Below, piece after piece: positions 30,709 to 41,248 of a stretch of DNA of 64,000 nucleotides (the stretch's first letter is position 1; every line of letters begins with the position of its first letter). Source of the stretch: Maniola hyperantus. Taxonomy: Eukaryota > Arthropoda > Insecta > Lepidoptera > Nymphalidae. The translations under genes were made by a program, and so were the position numbers. The DNA lies in NCBI RefSeq assembly GCF_902806685.2, contig NC_048556.1:6944001-7008000 (forward strand). Reading direction: 5' to 3'. Under the pieces are notes generated by a model, which worked only from the letters and a program-made list of their open reading frames with translations, did no database searches and was not told the DNA's origin.

Positions 30709-33700
30709 CTGTTGACAAAGATTAGCGTGCTTAGTAAAAAATAGAAGAAATTCAAAATTACTATAATATCAACGAATTTCTTTTTGTGTTGTCAAAGAAG
30801 TCAAATCTCAAAGAGAGATTCGGTTGAAATATGAAACAGGAGTGCCTACTTGAAATAAAATTTGGCAAATTTTACCTTCATTATAATCTCCCCCCGGCAC
30901 TCAAGATCAAAGCAATCGTAAAGGTCAAGAACTTCTTTAGTTTTCGGGCTAACGTGAATTTTCAGTGCTTCTCCGTGAGACTCCATTCGCGATGCCGTGT
31001 TAACTGTATCACCAAAGAGACAGTATCGAGGCATCTTCAAACCGACGACCCCAGCTACAACCGGACCTTTATGCAACATAATTAGATAATATGAACACAC
31101 AGACACAACATATAATAAATGTAAATTGTCTAGAATTGGACATGGAGAAATAAATTATTTTTGATTAGATAATATTAGTAACTGTAATAGATTTATTTAT
31201 TATTGTTCCATTTAAAGATGTTATATAAAGCAGTAATGACAATAAATGTACATTTATTTTCTTAATTTTATTGTACTTCTAGAAAAACAGTTATTTGACA
31301 AACTACAAATTACATTTTAAATTAGCCTAACAAGACACGATCTTGCTCAAATTAGTTATTAGTGTTTAGGTACTAACTCAATACTGAACTTTTAGTATTC
31401 TGACCCAGCGTTCTGTAAATGCTGTGACATTGATAAATAATAACTAAGATGAATTCAAAATTCTGTTAGAGCGACCTGTGAAAATTTGCGAGAAAATTCG
31501 TCACTCAGCTAGTACAATTCCATGTATGATTAAATTAACAGTGCCTCTGGTGGATGATTCGAACAGTAGAACAGTTTCAGTTTTCCATACAAATTGACTG
31601 GTTATTAGTTAACCAATTTCCTTCTCTAGGGATAAGTCTTTCTCTTTAATGAATAAACTAACAAAACTTGAAATTTTTAATTTTTATACGTAGGTAAATA
31701 TATTAATTTTAGTTTTACCTATTTCAACCTGAAAATAATAATAAAAACTTAATTTTTTTAGTATTATAATTAAAGGCTCCAATACATTTATTAATTTTAT
31801 AAGTTTTATTTCATTTATGTTTTCGACTGACTTCTGATGCATCACCGTAACACAGTAGTGTAGAGAGACAAACAAATTGTTTGTACTTAAAAATTACATA
31901 CCTGAATGCATTCCGATTCTAAGGAGTAATCTCTCTCCAGGCCTGTGAGGAACAGTCTTTACCCGTACCGCTCTAAGAAGGGCCAGGGACATCCGAGCTA
32001 TTTCAGCTGCATGACGGTTGCCATTGCGCATCGGTAGCCCAGATACCACCATGTATGCATCACCAATTGTCTCCACCTAATGTCAAGACAAGAAAAATAA
32101 TATTAACTGAGAAACAAATGTTGGACAGAAGGCGTTACTTTGTGAAAGTCCATGTTATATACACAAGAGACAACAAGCTTAACTCACTATAATCCGCCTA
32201 AATAGACAAATCTGTAAGATACAACGTGCAGCATGCGATATGCAACTTTTATGGTCTTTGTATACGTGGCATGCAAAAAAGAATTGCACAAAAACAAAAC
32301 GCAGCACCACCAAACACTACATAAATCTAAGTAATCTCCATACACCGGAGCATCCTCAGGAGTGTAGAGTATTGCAAATGTGCATTGTAGAGTCTACATC
32401 TCCTGAGGATACTTCGATGTCGAAGTGTATAAACTACAAAGTCTGTTTAGGCGGATATAGCGAATTATTAAGCGTATTGTTTCTTATGTAACAAACAAAC
32501 AGTTTTATTTAACCCATAATGATCAATGCCTTTAATGAATAGATCCTCCGCTATCCACATTACCTACTATCGCAATATTACTAGCTAAGTAGAAGTTTCT
32601 CATTCTGTGTCGTTCCTCATTGCTGAGGGTCGTGACCCTTTAACTCAGTCACATAATGGCAGGAGAGGAGGAGAGTGCTTCCATTATCCTCGCATTATCC
32701 ATGGATAATGCGAGGATAATGGAAGCACTCTCCTAGGGATAATGGGATGATCCCAGGGTATCTGGATCCTTCCGTATACAATTCGACTAAGAGAACGAGA
32801 TTTCCAGTCGAAGGTTTTACAATCATGTATTATCACATGTTATAACCAGAACCGACTGTTTAACATACTCTCCAAGGCACGGAGGAATTGAATAGGAATG
32901 CAGGAGTAACTAATTGCAAATCTATCGCAATATCTGAATCTTATACTTAGGTATGTAGGTGCAGCTAAAAATCTATTTAAATTCCCTATTTGTTTACCTT
33001 ATAGACATCAAAATTTTCAATGATGGAATCGAAACTCGTGTACAAGTCGTTGAGTAAGTCAACAACTTCAAGAGGAGTAGATTCTGCTGAGAGCTGGGTG
33101 AAGCCGATAATGTCGCTGAAGTAGATGGTCACTTGGTCATACGTCTCCGCCATGACGGGTTGACCCATTATTAGTTGTGAGGCCACTGATCTGATAGAAA
33201 GAAATTATGGGTGTAAAGTCAAAGTCAAAATAATTGTATACTTTTTGATAATAATGTATTAGGTATGAATTTGTAAGATAATAATGTATTAGGTACATTA
33301 TTATCTTACAAATCCAACAATAACTGACAATCAAAAAGTGATGTGATAATTATTAATTACGTAAAGTTAAAACTAAAGCTACGAGGGTTTCAAACGCGCC
33401 CAGGTCTGAGAAGAGCCCACAATAAACTCAGTGGTTTTATTATCTATACTCATCTGTATTAATATGTAAAGAGGAAAGATTTGTTTGTTTGTAATCGATA
33501 TTAAATGAAATGAAATAATTTATTTGTATGAATATGGGAAGACAAGGTGTTTACAAGAGAGAGTTAAGCCAACATTATCCAGTCAGGAAACCCTGACGTA
33601 CAAATGTTTTGACAAAGTAGGTAGTAAATTTTTCATAAAGCTAATAGATTAGATAGGTATATAATTTTGTGTCAATGATATAAATGAATAAAATAATGAA

Positions 33701-36700
33701 CGAATAAAATAAACTGTAAACCGATTTTTATATAATTATTTCACGATCAGGAAACTACTTTACCCAGAAGTAACACAGACTATAAACTACATATGTATCG
33801 CGGACGAAATCGGTCGCATAAGCTTGTTAAGTATAATTATAAGAACTTACTTAGGCAGTAACTGGTACAACAATTCTTCGCATTTTCGTTTCTCCTCCAA
33901 ATAGTCTGACGTCCGTTCCTCTACGAGAGCCTCCAAATTATTTGCATACTGTTCAACTTGTGTCAGTAACATGTCCAGGCGGGTTGATGTTTCGCAGTCC
34001 CTTTAAACAAACCTACATTTCAAAATCCTTTATTCTATAAAATATCCTGCCGTTTTTTTGACAAAACTTCTAATTTCTAATTATCCGTATATCCATAGGT
34101 ACTAATATTATAAATGCGAAAGTGTGTCTGTCTGTCTGTCTGCTAGCTTTTCACAGTCCAATAGTTCTACCGATTTTGATGAAAATTGGTACAGAGTTAG
34201 CTTACATCCCGGGGAACTACTTTTTATATAGGCTACATTTTATCCGGGAAAATTAAAGAGTTCCCACGGAATTATTAAAAACCTAAATCCACGCAGATTT
34301 ACGAAATGCGCATAATAATGAAATACGAACCCAGAACGCTGTCTGCGTTGGTCTCAATTAAGTTTCGGCGAATACATTTTGATAAGATTTTCTCAGATGA
34401 AGAATCGAACTCCTCACTCAAATAATATATTTAAATGTAAACTCGCAAGTTAGCAAAGTCACGATTGAGAACTAGTTATAAAAAAAGTTTTTCTAAAAAC
34501 TAGTAGTAAGTATAAAGGTAGGTCATCGATCAGTAAAATTACATTTCCTCCTAATAGTTTAAAGCTCATAGTTAGAAATCCAACTTACTTGTTGATCCTA
34601 TGTATGTTTTCCTTTAGAGCGGAGAAGTCTGGTCGGTCGTCCTCCGGCAGTGTCCAAGGTGGCTCTCCGGTGAGAGACTGACGCGGTGACACTGAGAGTG
34701 GTGACGTTCCCCGATTTCGCATGTCTGCATTACCTGCAAACGTCCTTCATCTATATATATAAAATTCAAAGTCCTGACTGACTGACTGACGTATATATCA
34801 ACGCACAGCCTTAACCGCTGGTCCTAAAGATATGAAATTTGGAGGGTCTATTCTTTGTAAAGAGTGGGTATTCACGAAGAAAGGATTTTCGAAATTCCAC
34901 TCCTAAGTGGGTTAAATGGGGGATGGAAGTTTGTATGAAAGTCCGTCATTTTTCAAGTTATTTGCATGAAAATTGGTATTTGGGTTTTCGGTTACAAATG
35001 AAGAAATACGTGTTTCAGGATTTTTGGAAAATTCGTCCATAAGGGTGGTAAAATAGGGGATGAAAGTTTGTATGGGACAGTTTTAATTATTGATATTATT
35101 AACTTGAAATTTGGAAAGTAGGTTTTTTTTTGAGGTGTCAGCTAAGAAAAAAAAATGCCATTTGTTTCCTGTAGGCCACGCGGGCGAAGCCGCGAGCAGA
35201 AGCTAGTTGAATATCAAATCTCGTCATTTTCATAGAGACTTTGGAAAAGTACGCGGGTCACATAATATTATTATACCTACTGCCCTCAATAAATTCAAAA
35301 AACTTTGGATGTCATAGTGTAAAATTTTGTTGCTGTATAATTTGTAGATTTAAGATTAGAGTGAGTTAAGTTTTAACTTATCGAGATAGTTTGAGCAGCG
35401 TTTTTTAGAAATGCAGAAAGTTGAACGATGGCGGTTATTGAAGTATTAAACCGGCCAAGTGCGAGTCAGGTTATCTGTAAATCGTGAATTTGTGGTTACA
35501 TCAAAAGAATAAAATTAAAATGGGTTCCTGAACAAATATTGCTATTTTTGACTTTCAAAGTAAAATTGTTATACCAAGTGGGGTATCACATGAAATGGCT
35601 TTACTTGTACATTGTAAAACAGATTATTATTTATTTTTAGGCTTAATAGTTTTTGATTTATCGTGCAAAATGTCGATAAAATACGATTGTAGTACGGGAC
35701 CCTCAGTACGCGAGTGTGACTCGCACTTGGCCGGTTTTTCTTAGCTGTAAATGCAACAGTTAATGTCGATTGTAGGTCTCAGTAAAGATGATATAAATAA
35801 ACTATTCTAAACAATACAAATATCGGCCATGTCACCGACAAAGACACGCTTATGAATAGCAAAAGTGTGGACGAGTGGTTACAATATACCCAAGTTGTAA
35901 TAATTAATGTTCCGCAAGCGTCCCTCATTGTGATGTTTTGTGAAAATGAACACAAAAGGTGCTTGGATGTTACGAAATTAATGGAATACTTTACAATGCG
36001 ATTTTTCGCTGAATAATTTTGGGAAATTGCCGAGGAAGATTTGGCCTAATTGCGACAGAGCATGAATCGATTGTGCTGACGAAACAACGTTGACCCAAGT
36101 CGGCTTTCATCATCATCATCATGATCAACCCATCAAAATGGGTTACTACAAAGCACGGGTCTCCTATCAGAATGAGAAGGATTTTGGCCATAGTCTACCA
36201 CCTGGCCCTGTGCGGATTGGTAGACTTCACACACCTTTGAGAACATCATGAAGAACTCTCAGGCATGCAGGTTTCCTCACGATGTTTTCCTTCACCGTTA
36301 AAGCAAGTGATATTTAAATAATTAAAACGCACATAACTCCGAAAAGTTAGAGGTGCGTGCCCGGGATCGAACCCCCGACCTCCGATTAGAAGGCGGACGT
36401 CCTAACCACTAGGCTATCACAGCTTCGGCAAAGTCGGCTTTATTTACCCAATTAATGTGATTAAAATTAAATTAAAATCCATATTCTAGTACATTATGTG
36501 TCAATCTCTACATAGTATAAAATAAAGTCGCTTCCTGCTGTCTGTATGTATGTATGTATGTATGAATGCGTAGATCTTTTAAACTACGCAACGGATTTTA
36601 ATGCGGTTTTCACCAATAGATAGAGTGATTCAAGAGGAAGGTTTATAGATACAGTTTAATATTAGTTTGTGTTATTTTGTTGAAATATGAGGATATTTGA

Positions 36701-38804
36701 ACAAAATGTCGGACGAATCACTCCTCACTGACACCACATTAGTATCTACATTGCACCCATGCGAAGCCGGGGCGGGTCGCTACGAAGACTGTATTTCTGA
36801 TATTAAGGTATTTTAAGGTATATGGCGGAAGCTGTACAGGTGTGCGGGGCGTCCCCACTAGGATTGCGATCTTGACCTGTCGCGTACCTACTATAAGTTT
36901 TGGCAGATATATTTATAAAAACTTATTTAGGGACGATAACCTTTTATCTTGAACTAGCGACCCGCCCCGCCTTCGCATGGGTGCAACGTAGATACTAATG
37001 TGGTGTCATTGCCTCGGAAACTCTCAAATGAGAGGATTTTTTTCCGACCTAATTCACATTACTTCAATTTCTCTAGGGATCTCTAATTTTTTGAGAATTT
37101 CACTATAGCTATAAACCTTCCTTTTGAATCGCTCTATGTATTGGTGAAAACCGCATTAAAATCCGTTGCGTAGTTTAAAAGATCATCGCGTTCATACATA
37201 CATACATACATACAGACGCGGGAAGCGACTTTATTTTATACTATGTAGAGAAGATTTATGATCTAGATAAATCTAATAATAAGACCGAAAGATGTTATTC
37301 AAATATTTTTATCCTGTGTACAATAAAGAGAACCCATAAAAGAAAAGTTGAAAGCTTTTACAGATAGTGGCTATAGATATGCTGTTTTATCAGAGACAAG
37401 TTTATACCAGGCATGCGACTCACGCGCCAACTATTGTACAATGTTGGGACTATGTTATAAACCTTCACACGAGTGCCGACAACAATTGTGCAAGGATGAA
37501 CGACGCGCTATTCAAAATTGCCAATATCTTACCCATGAACCTAACATTTTCTTTTAACCGTAACAGTTTTTTGCCGCCAAAATGCAAAAAGATTTTTCTG
37601 AAAGTGTCACTTATCTCTTTTGGCAACGCTACAGTTTATAAAATGCAAAAGATTTTTCACCGATAACAGGGGCTGGATGGGACATGTTATTTGATTATTA
37701 TTTTTATTATAACATTTACTTTGTTATAACATGCATAGCATAACTAGCTATACAGTCTAACATTTATTCAGTAAGGGTATAACATGTTAAGAAAATAGAT
37801 ATGTGAACAAAATAGTGAACGCAACCGCATTCACTATATTGTAATACTTATCTCCTAAAGGCTCAAAGGCAATAAATAGACATCAAAACATAACAATATA
37901 AAAGAGAAAATAGTTGTTGATGTAGAGGATGGAAAATCATAAGATATAAGAAAAACAAATGAAGTTTTTCTAGATAAGTTTCACACACAGCTATCAAAAA
38001 CTTTTTAATTTCCTCCTTAACACTCGCAGAAGAAATAAATCAAAAAGTTTTATGTACATATTATTTTCTGCGATGCGACATTCCCCGATCGGAGAAACTT
38101 TTGTAGAGAAGTACTCAGTAAATAAAAATCACTGTTGAGTGTTTTCTTGGACATTCTTTATGAAATGGGGCGATCGAAAAATATTTGTACATATTTTTTG
38201 TTAGAACATACCTACTGATTATTAATAACGTCAGTACTTAGTATTGATGATGCCAACTATGAGATGCCAAACACAAAAATAAAAAAAAATATCAAACCAC
38301 GATACTTTTCTATTAGGACATTTAAATCTTTTTGTAGCATAAATTTAAACAAGAGTTTTGAGTTCGTGGATATCAACAGCTGTTTGACACGTCAAGCTTG
38401 GCTTACCTATGGGATTCGAGCAAGGGACTGACAGTGCGGCGTGAACTAGGCGAATCACCCATTCACATAACATAGTTACATAATATTTAATGATAGATAG
38501 GTCGAAACTTGTCTTCAAAAATGGTGACACAGTAGTCACATGCTAACGTACAGTGAGGTCTGCGGGCCTCAAGCAGGGGACTGACAATGCGGCGTGGACG
38601 TGGCGAGTTTGTGTCGCCCCGTCACATACCTAATAATATAGTTACATAATATTTTAATGATACTTACGTTTAAACTTGTCTTCCAAAATGGCAGCGCAGT
38701 AGTCACATGCTAAAGTGCAGAAAGGCCTGCGCGACTCGAGCAGGGGACTGACGGCGCGGCGTGGACTGGGCGAGTCTCCACCACCAGGTGGCACGAGTGA
38801 CATT
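30193..38804 (-). CDS. Guanylate cyclase, receptor-type catalytic core without receptor domains (MsGC-I-like)
   Basis: Seven exons join in one frame: 38804-38668, 34733-34589, 34000-33851, 33190-32998, 32076-31902, 31066-30876 and 30708-30193. From ATG 38803-38801 the product has 501 residues. Order: a new Pro/Ser-rich N-terminus (1-65), a stub of the kinase-homology end (RPDFSALKENIHRINK, about 79-94), the dimerising signalling helix (VEQYANNLEALVEERT), the cyclase domain (about 145-330) and a 170-residue Ser/Thr/Asn-rich tail. Metal-binding Asp 170 and Asp 214, guanine-selecting Glu 210 and Cys 282, and Asn 289/Arg 293 are all present, so it should make cGMP from GTP. With no membrane segment or signal peptide visible, it is probably cytosolic. 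The layout fits Manduca MsGC-I (known family); orthology is inferred. Extra upstream exons cannot be excluded. Confidence 0.88.
30876..31066 (-). CDS. Guanylate cyclase exon 6 (catalytic domain)
   Basis: Acceptor CATAAAG, donor ATGAAG|GTAAAA. It encodes PVVAGVVGLKMPRYCLFGDT, VNTASRMESHGE, IHVSPKT and RGEIIMK. The Cys in RYCLFGDT selects guanine; Asn and Arg in NTASRM are transition-state residues. Confidence 0.95.
31902..32076 (-). CDS. Guanylate cyclase exon 5 (catalytic domain)
   Basis: Acceptor GACATTAG, donor CATTCAG|GTATGT. It encodes VETIGDAYMVVSGLP, carrying the guanine-binding Glu and second metal Asp, then NGNRHAAEIARMSLALL and LLLRIGMHS. The split Gly codon is completed by the next exon. 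Confidence 0.95.
32185..32462. mobile_element. TIR element in cyclase intron 4, with internal hairpin
   Basis: The ends ATAATCCGCCTAAATAGAC and GTCTGTTTAGGCGGATAT are inverted with two differences. In the middle, CATCCTCAGGAGTGTAGAG (32351) faces GTCTACATCTCCTGAGGAT, a second inverted pair. The 83-codon open frame inside is uncharacterised and most likely a shadow. Confidence 0.65.
32669..32734. repeat. Perfect 66-bp palindrome in cyclase intron 4
   Basis: The 33 bases 32669-32701 are the exact reverse complement of 32702-32734, with no spacer (centre TATCCATGGATA). The arm reads AGGAGAGTGCTTCCATTATC then CTCGCATTATCCA. The next base outward mismatches. Confidence 0.95.
32998..33190 (-). CDS. 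Guanylate cyclase exon 4 (first half of the catalytic domain)
   Basis: Acceptor TTCTATCAG, donor TATAAG|GTAAAC. It encodes SVASQLIMGQPV, VTIYFSDIIGFTQLSAESTP and LLNDLYTSFDSIIENFDVYK. The Asp in FSDIIGF is the first metal ligand. Confidence 0.95.
33210..33420 (-). repeat. LINE 3' tail, reverse of 3575-3741, with palindrome
   Basis: AGTTAAAACTAAAGCTACGA, GGGTTTCAAACGCGCCCAGG and TCTGAG are the reverse of the 3575-3741 tail; AAAGTCAAAGTCAAA near 33219 is its hexamer run. Between them TTTGTAAGATAATAATGTA faces TACATTATTATCTTACAAA. It lies in cyclase intron 3. Confidence 0.6.
33851..34000 (-). CDS. Guanylate cyclase exon 3 (dimerisation helix)
   Basis: Acceptor TTTAAAG, donor CCTAA|GTAAGT. It encodes DCETSTRLDMLLTQVEQYAN, NLEALVEERTSDYLEEKRKC and EELLYQLLP, the strongly conserved coiled linker that pairs two receptor-type cyclase chains. 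Confidence 0.93.
34103..34305 (+). repeat. Interspersed repeat, family A, in cyclase intron 2
   Basis: AATATTATAAATGCGAAAGT, (GTCT)n, GCTAGCTTTTCACAGTCCA, GATTTTGATGAAAATTGG, ACATCCCGGGG and AAAGAGTTCCCACGGA are in order. The 3' hairpin and CTAG have decayed. Confidence 0.8.
34589..34733 (-). CDS. Guanylate cyclase exon 2 (kinase-homology stub)
   Basis: Acceptor TTTGCAG, donor CAACAA|GTAAGT. It encodes NADMRNRGTSPLSVSPRQSL then TGEPPWTLPEDDRPDFSALK and ENIHRIN. Only the end (RPDFSALK) resembles the end of a receptor-cyclase kinase-homology domain; the start is unrelated to it. Confidence 0.85.
34752..35208 (+). repeat. Long family B-like repeat in cyclase intron 1
   Basis: ATCTATATATATAAAATTCA, (GACT)n, ATATCAACGCACAGCCTTAA, two rounds of a TGGGTTAAATGGGGGATGGA / AAATAGGGGATGAAAGTTTG block, and a GGCCACGCGGGCGAAGCCGC hairpin, then AGAAGCTAG before T. 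It is longer than the other family B copies. Confidence 0.75.
35448..35737. mobile_element. MITE with perfect 21-bp terminal inverted repeats
   Basis: The ends at 35448-35468 (AAACCGGCCAAGTGCGAGTC and one more A) and 35717-35737 (its exact reverse complement) bound a 290-bp AT-rich body with no ORF. This is the best preserved member of the family seen in pieces at 20145-20410 and 49437-50166. It lies in cyclase intron 1. Confidence 0.9.
36097..36441 (-). mobile_element. Full-length tRNA-derived SINE with 11-bp target-site duplication
   Basis: On the minus strand the head carries an A box (TAGCCTAGTGGTTAGGA) and a B box (GGTTCGATCCC). The body holds GGTGAAGGAAAACATCGTGA and GACCCGTGCT, and the tail is (GAT)n. 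AAGTCGGCTTT flanks it at 36097-36107 and 36431-36441. Fragments of the same family lie at 1578, 8684 and 12031. It lies in cyclase intron 1. Confidence 0.92.
36510..36784 (+). repeat. Family C repeat with (GTAT)n
   Basis: ATAGTATAAAATAAAGTCGC, TTCCTGCTGTC, (TATG)n, TAAACTACGCAACGGATTTT, CACCAATAGATAGAGTGATT and CATGCGAAGCCGGGGCGGGT CGCTA in order. It is paired with the reverse copy at 36955-37250. Confidence 0.7.
36836..36895. repeat. GC-rich palindromic MITE, right-end fragment
   Basis: CAGGTGTGCGGGGCGTCCCC then GATTGCGATCTTGACCTGTC GCGTAC, the right part of the family seen whole at 21131-21286. Confidence 0.7.
36955..37250 (-). repeat. Family C repeat, reverse copy
   Basis: TAGCGACCCGCCCCGCCTTC, GCATGGGTGCAACGTAGATA, TTTCTCTAGGGATCTCTAAT, TTGGTGAAAACCGCATTAAA and (CATA)n, the reverse complement order of 36510-36784. 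Confidence 0.7.
37255..38400. other. Cyclase intron 1, no further element recognised
   Basis: Two overlapping open frames (37348-37557 and 37367-37666) show no known motif. The rest is AT-rich. Confidence 0.45.
38407..38462 (-). pseudogene. Truncated tandem copy of the first cyclase exon (copy 1)
   Basis: The minus strand reads MGDSPSSRRTVSPLLESH and then a donor-like ATAG|GTAAGC. The Cys-rich half is missing. Splicing from this donor to the exon at 34733 would put a stop at once, so it is unlikely to serve as a coding alternative. It lies about 153 bp from copy 2. Confidence 0.65.
38502..38621 (-). pseudogene. Decayed tandem copy of the first cyclase exon (copy 2)
   Basis: The minus-strand frame reads SPLLEARRPHCTLACDYC and IFEDKF, closely matching the intact exon at 38668-38804, with a two-codon insertion. 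The donor is lost (CGACCTATC where the intact copy has CGTAAGTATC), and in-frame stops lie just before and just after it. It lies about 167 bp from the intact exon. Confidence 0.75.
38668..38804 (-). CDS. Guanylate cyclase probable first coding exon
   Basis: The minus-strand acceptor TTTGCTAACAG precedes A-ATG, and the donor is AAAC|GTAAGT. It encodes MSLVPPGGGDSPSPRRAVSP, then a Cys-bearing stretch (CTLACDYCAAILEDKFK). It ends with one base that completes Arg with the first two bases of the exon at 34733, so the phases fit across a 3.9 kb intron. The ATG is taken as the start because it follows the acceptor by one base; an upstream coding exon remains possible. Confidence 0.6.
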
Positions 38805-38930
38805 CTGTTAGCAAACAAAGAATACCTTACATAAACTTTATAATTCAATTGTATACGTATCAGTGTTATTCATATACACAAATGCAAAAGAATTAATCAG
38901 TACTAAATCAGTACCTACCGTTATTATAAA

Positions 38931-39060
38931 CTAGCTGATGCCCGCGACTTCGTCCGCGTGGATTTAGGTTTTTTTTAATCCCGTGGGAACTCTTTAATTT
39001 TTTGGGATAAAAATTTGGTAGCCTATGTCCTTCCCCGGGATATAAGCTAACGCTGTACCT
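38931..39060 (-). repeat. Family A repeat, 3' half
   Basis: CTAGCTGATGCCCGCGACTT, CGTCCGCGTGGATTTAGG, CCGTGGGAACTCTTTAATTT and CCTTCCCCGGGATATAAGC are in family order, reverse orientation; it stops before the microsatellite. Confidence 0.8.
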
Positions 39061-39208
39061 GTAGGGTTGAAGGGTTTGAAACGGGTATATAGGAAACATA
39101 GTTCGAGTTAGATAACATTACTATAGCCAAGCGAAGTTTAGGTTTTAAATATTTGAAGAGAATCAAAGTACTTCCCTTACCAATATTACTATGCTGATTT
39201 TCTTGTGG

Positions 39209-39370
39209 GTCCCAAACAGTGGCGTGCACAGGGTTTGAAGCCAGGGTATACATTAGTTAAGTAGGAACCTGTTTACTGGCAGGTCATAAAGAAAAATATG
39301 CATTGAGCTATTACAGCTGGGGTAAGCAGTGCATTTATGCCTCTATGACCTGCACGCCACTCTTCCCAAA
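39209..39370. mobile_element. hAT-type MITE, second copy
   Basis: It begins CAGTGGCGTGCA (39217) and ends TGCACGCCACTC (to 39362; last base changed). The flanks GTCCCAAA (39209-39216) and TTCCCAAA (39363-39370) match at 7 of 8 positions. The body is the reverse of 17346-17491 (GGTTTGAAGCCAGGGTA, GGTCATAAAGAAAAATATGC). Confidence 0.85.
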
Positions 39371-39840
39371 ACATTAAATAACCAAAACAAAAACACAAAA
39401 AAATCTAAAAACAAATTGTATGCAAAGGCGACCTTATTGCTCAGAGCAATCTCCACCAGGCAACCTTTGTTGACAGGAGAAACTGGGTGTGTTGGATAAA
39501 GTACACGCAATAGGTACACAGAATCTTAAGAGAAGCTAGAGGTGAGGTGCACCTCGAACTCCCCTGAATAGAAGATCACCGCTTCAAAACTTCTTATCTA
39601 GAGTTCGTACTTATGAAAAGCGGTTCTTTGTCTACAACACAATCGTATTTCTCTTGATAGAATCTAACGTTTTACTGCGTCCTACGAAGCCTTTTATGTT
39701 TATAACGTCAGCTACTAGCACTACTGTCTGAATACATAAAACGAATTTGCAGCGGAAGACTTTTCCTAAATCCAATTGTCAGAGGAACAAAGGAATACGT
39801 TCGAATAGGCGATATTATATCAGTACCTACCTACTTTATA

Positions 39841-39984
39841 CAGCGATCACGCACTCATCCGATCCGAATCAGTGAAAATACGGATACAAAAAATATCTAC
39901 GACATATTATGTCATCATAAGCTACCATACAAAACAAAAAGGAACGTATTTTCACGGACTCGGACCGGATGAGTGCGTAACCGC
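39841..39984. mobile_element. Fold-back MITE, CACTCATCCG family
   Basis: ATCACGCACTCATCCGATCC and GTGAAAATACGG on the left face CGTATTTTCACGGACTCGGA, CCGGATGAGTGCGTAA on the right. Further copies lie at 45808-45905 and 59955-60125. Confidence 0.7.
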
Positions 39985-39989
39985 CGTTA

Positions 39990-41240
39990 GTACAGGGTGT
40001 GATGCAGCATAATAACATTTTAGTAAGGATTTATGCAATGCCATGTCATACTCGTACGTGATATTTTACTGCAGACGAAATGCGTACCGAATGTTGTGTT
40101 GTGCAATGCCGCATTTATACATCATGAAAATCTGCATTGCTATGAGCACACCTGGTAAATCAGAACTGGTATAGGAATGGTAAAGGAGCGTGAGCTGGTC
40201 TCCACGCCTATGTCTGGTGGAACATACATCATACATAAGGTATAATATCTTTAGCTAGACTTCTAATACAAATTCGACAGTTATAGCTGTTTTAGACAGC
40301 ACAAAGTGTCCTGGATTTCCAGGCAACAATGGCCTATTATAGCGAACGTCCTGGCCGTGACAGGATAGGACAATGCATTCAGCGGTTCTAGATACATTAA
40401 AATATTTGGGCTTGCGAACTATGCCCTGAGATTAAGTTTCCATAATAAAAACATGGGGCTGGTTATCTTAATCAGACATTTTCTATTATCTGTATCTGTG
40501 ATTCGTCAGAGTTTCGAAAAAAAAAAGTATAGGTATAGTTTCAAGATTACACAGGCTTATACAATTCTTATTTCAAGAAATTTTCATACAAATCTTTGAG
40601 TCCTTATAACTTTGAAACTACATACTATTTGTGTACATAACCTCAGTGGTCCTATAGTCACTAGGTCTAGTCACATAGCCCTAGTCACCATACCTACTTA
40701 TGGTTACCTACACTAAGGCCTAGTGTAACTTTAAGTAGGTAGGACGGAAAATAGACAAAAGTTTTTGTCCCTTTCCCGTCCATACTAAATGAAAGTTTTA
40801 CGTAGGTATTTATACTTAACCTTACTTGGAAAGTTCAACAAAGGTTCTGAAGCTATATACACCGAGCTCTACAGCTCTTATAATAATTAATAAGCCTTTC
40901 AAAACAATGCAACATCCTAAGCATGCCTGGGCCCTCAATATTCAATTGTTGGCGTTTGTTCTTAGGGGAATTCAAATTGTTGAAGATTCGACATTCCCTT
41001 TGATAATGTTAAAACTGAATACTTGAATGCTTGAATTCAAAACTATTGAAAATTATATTCGAATTGTTTTCAAATCAAAGGCTTTCAATTGTTTGGTATT
41101 ATGAGATAGGTATAACTAGATACTTTGTATTGGTTAGGTATATATAAATAACCATTTACCTAATTCATTTCAAGAGCATTGCGTTCCACAAACTTTGAAT
41201 TGTTATTTAAAGTCTAATCGAGTATGATTATTAAAGTTGA
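39990..41240. other. Intergenic, no gene recognised
   Basis: AT-rich, short frames only, many TAGGTA/CCTACC words. Nothing could be assigned. Confidence 0.5.
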
Positions 41241-41248
41241 TACCTATA

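Noticed and set aside
32240..32491. 83-codon frame in cyclase intron 4
   Set aside because: It sits between the inverted ends of a non-autonomous element and has no known domain.
37348..37666. Two overlapping open frames of 69 and 99 codons
   Set aside because: No recognisable motif, they compete for the same DNA, and they lie in an intron of the cyclase gene.
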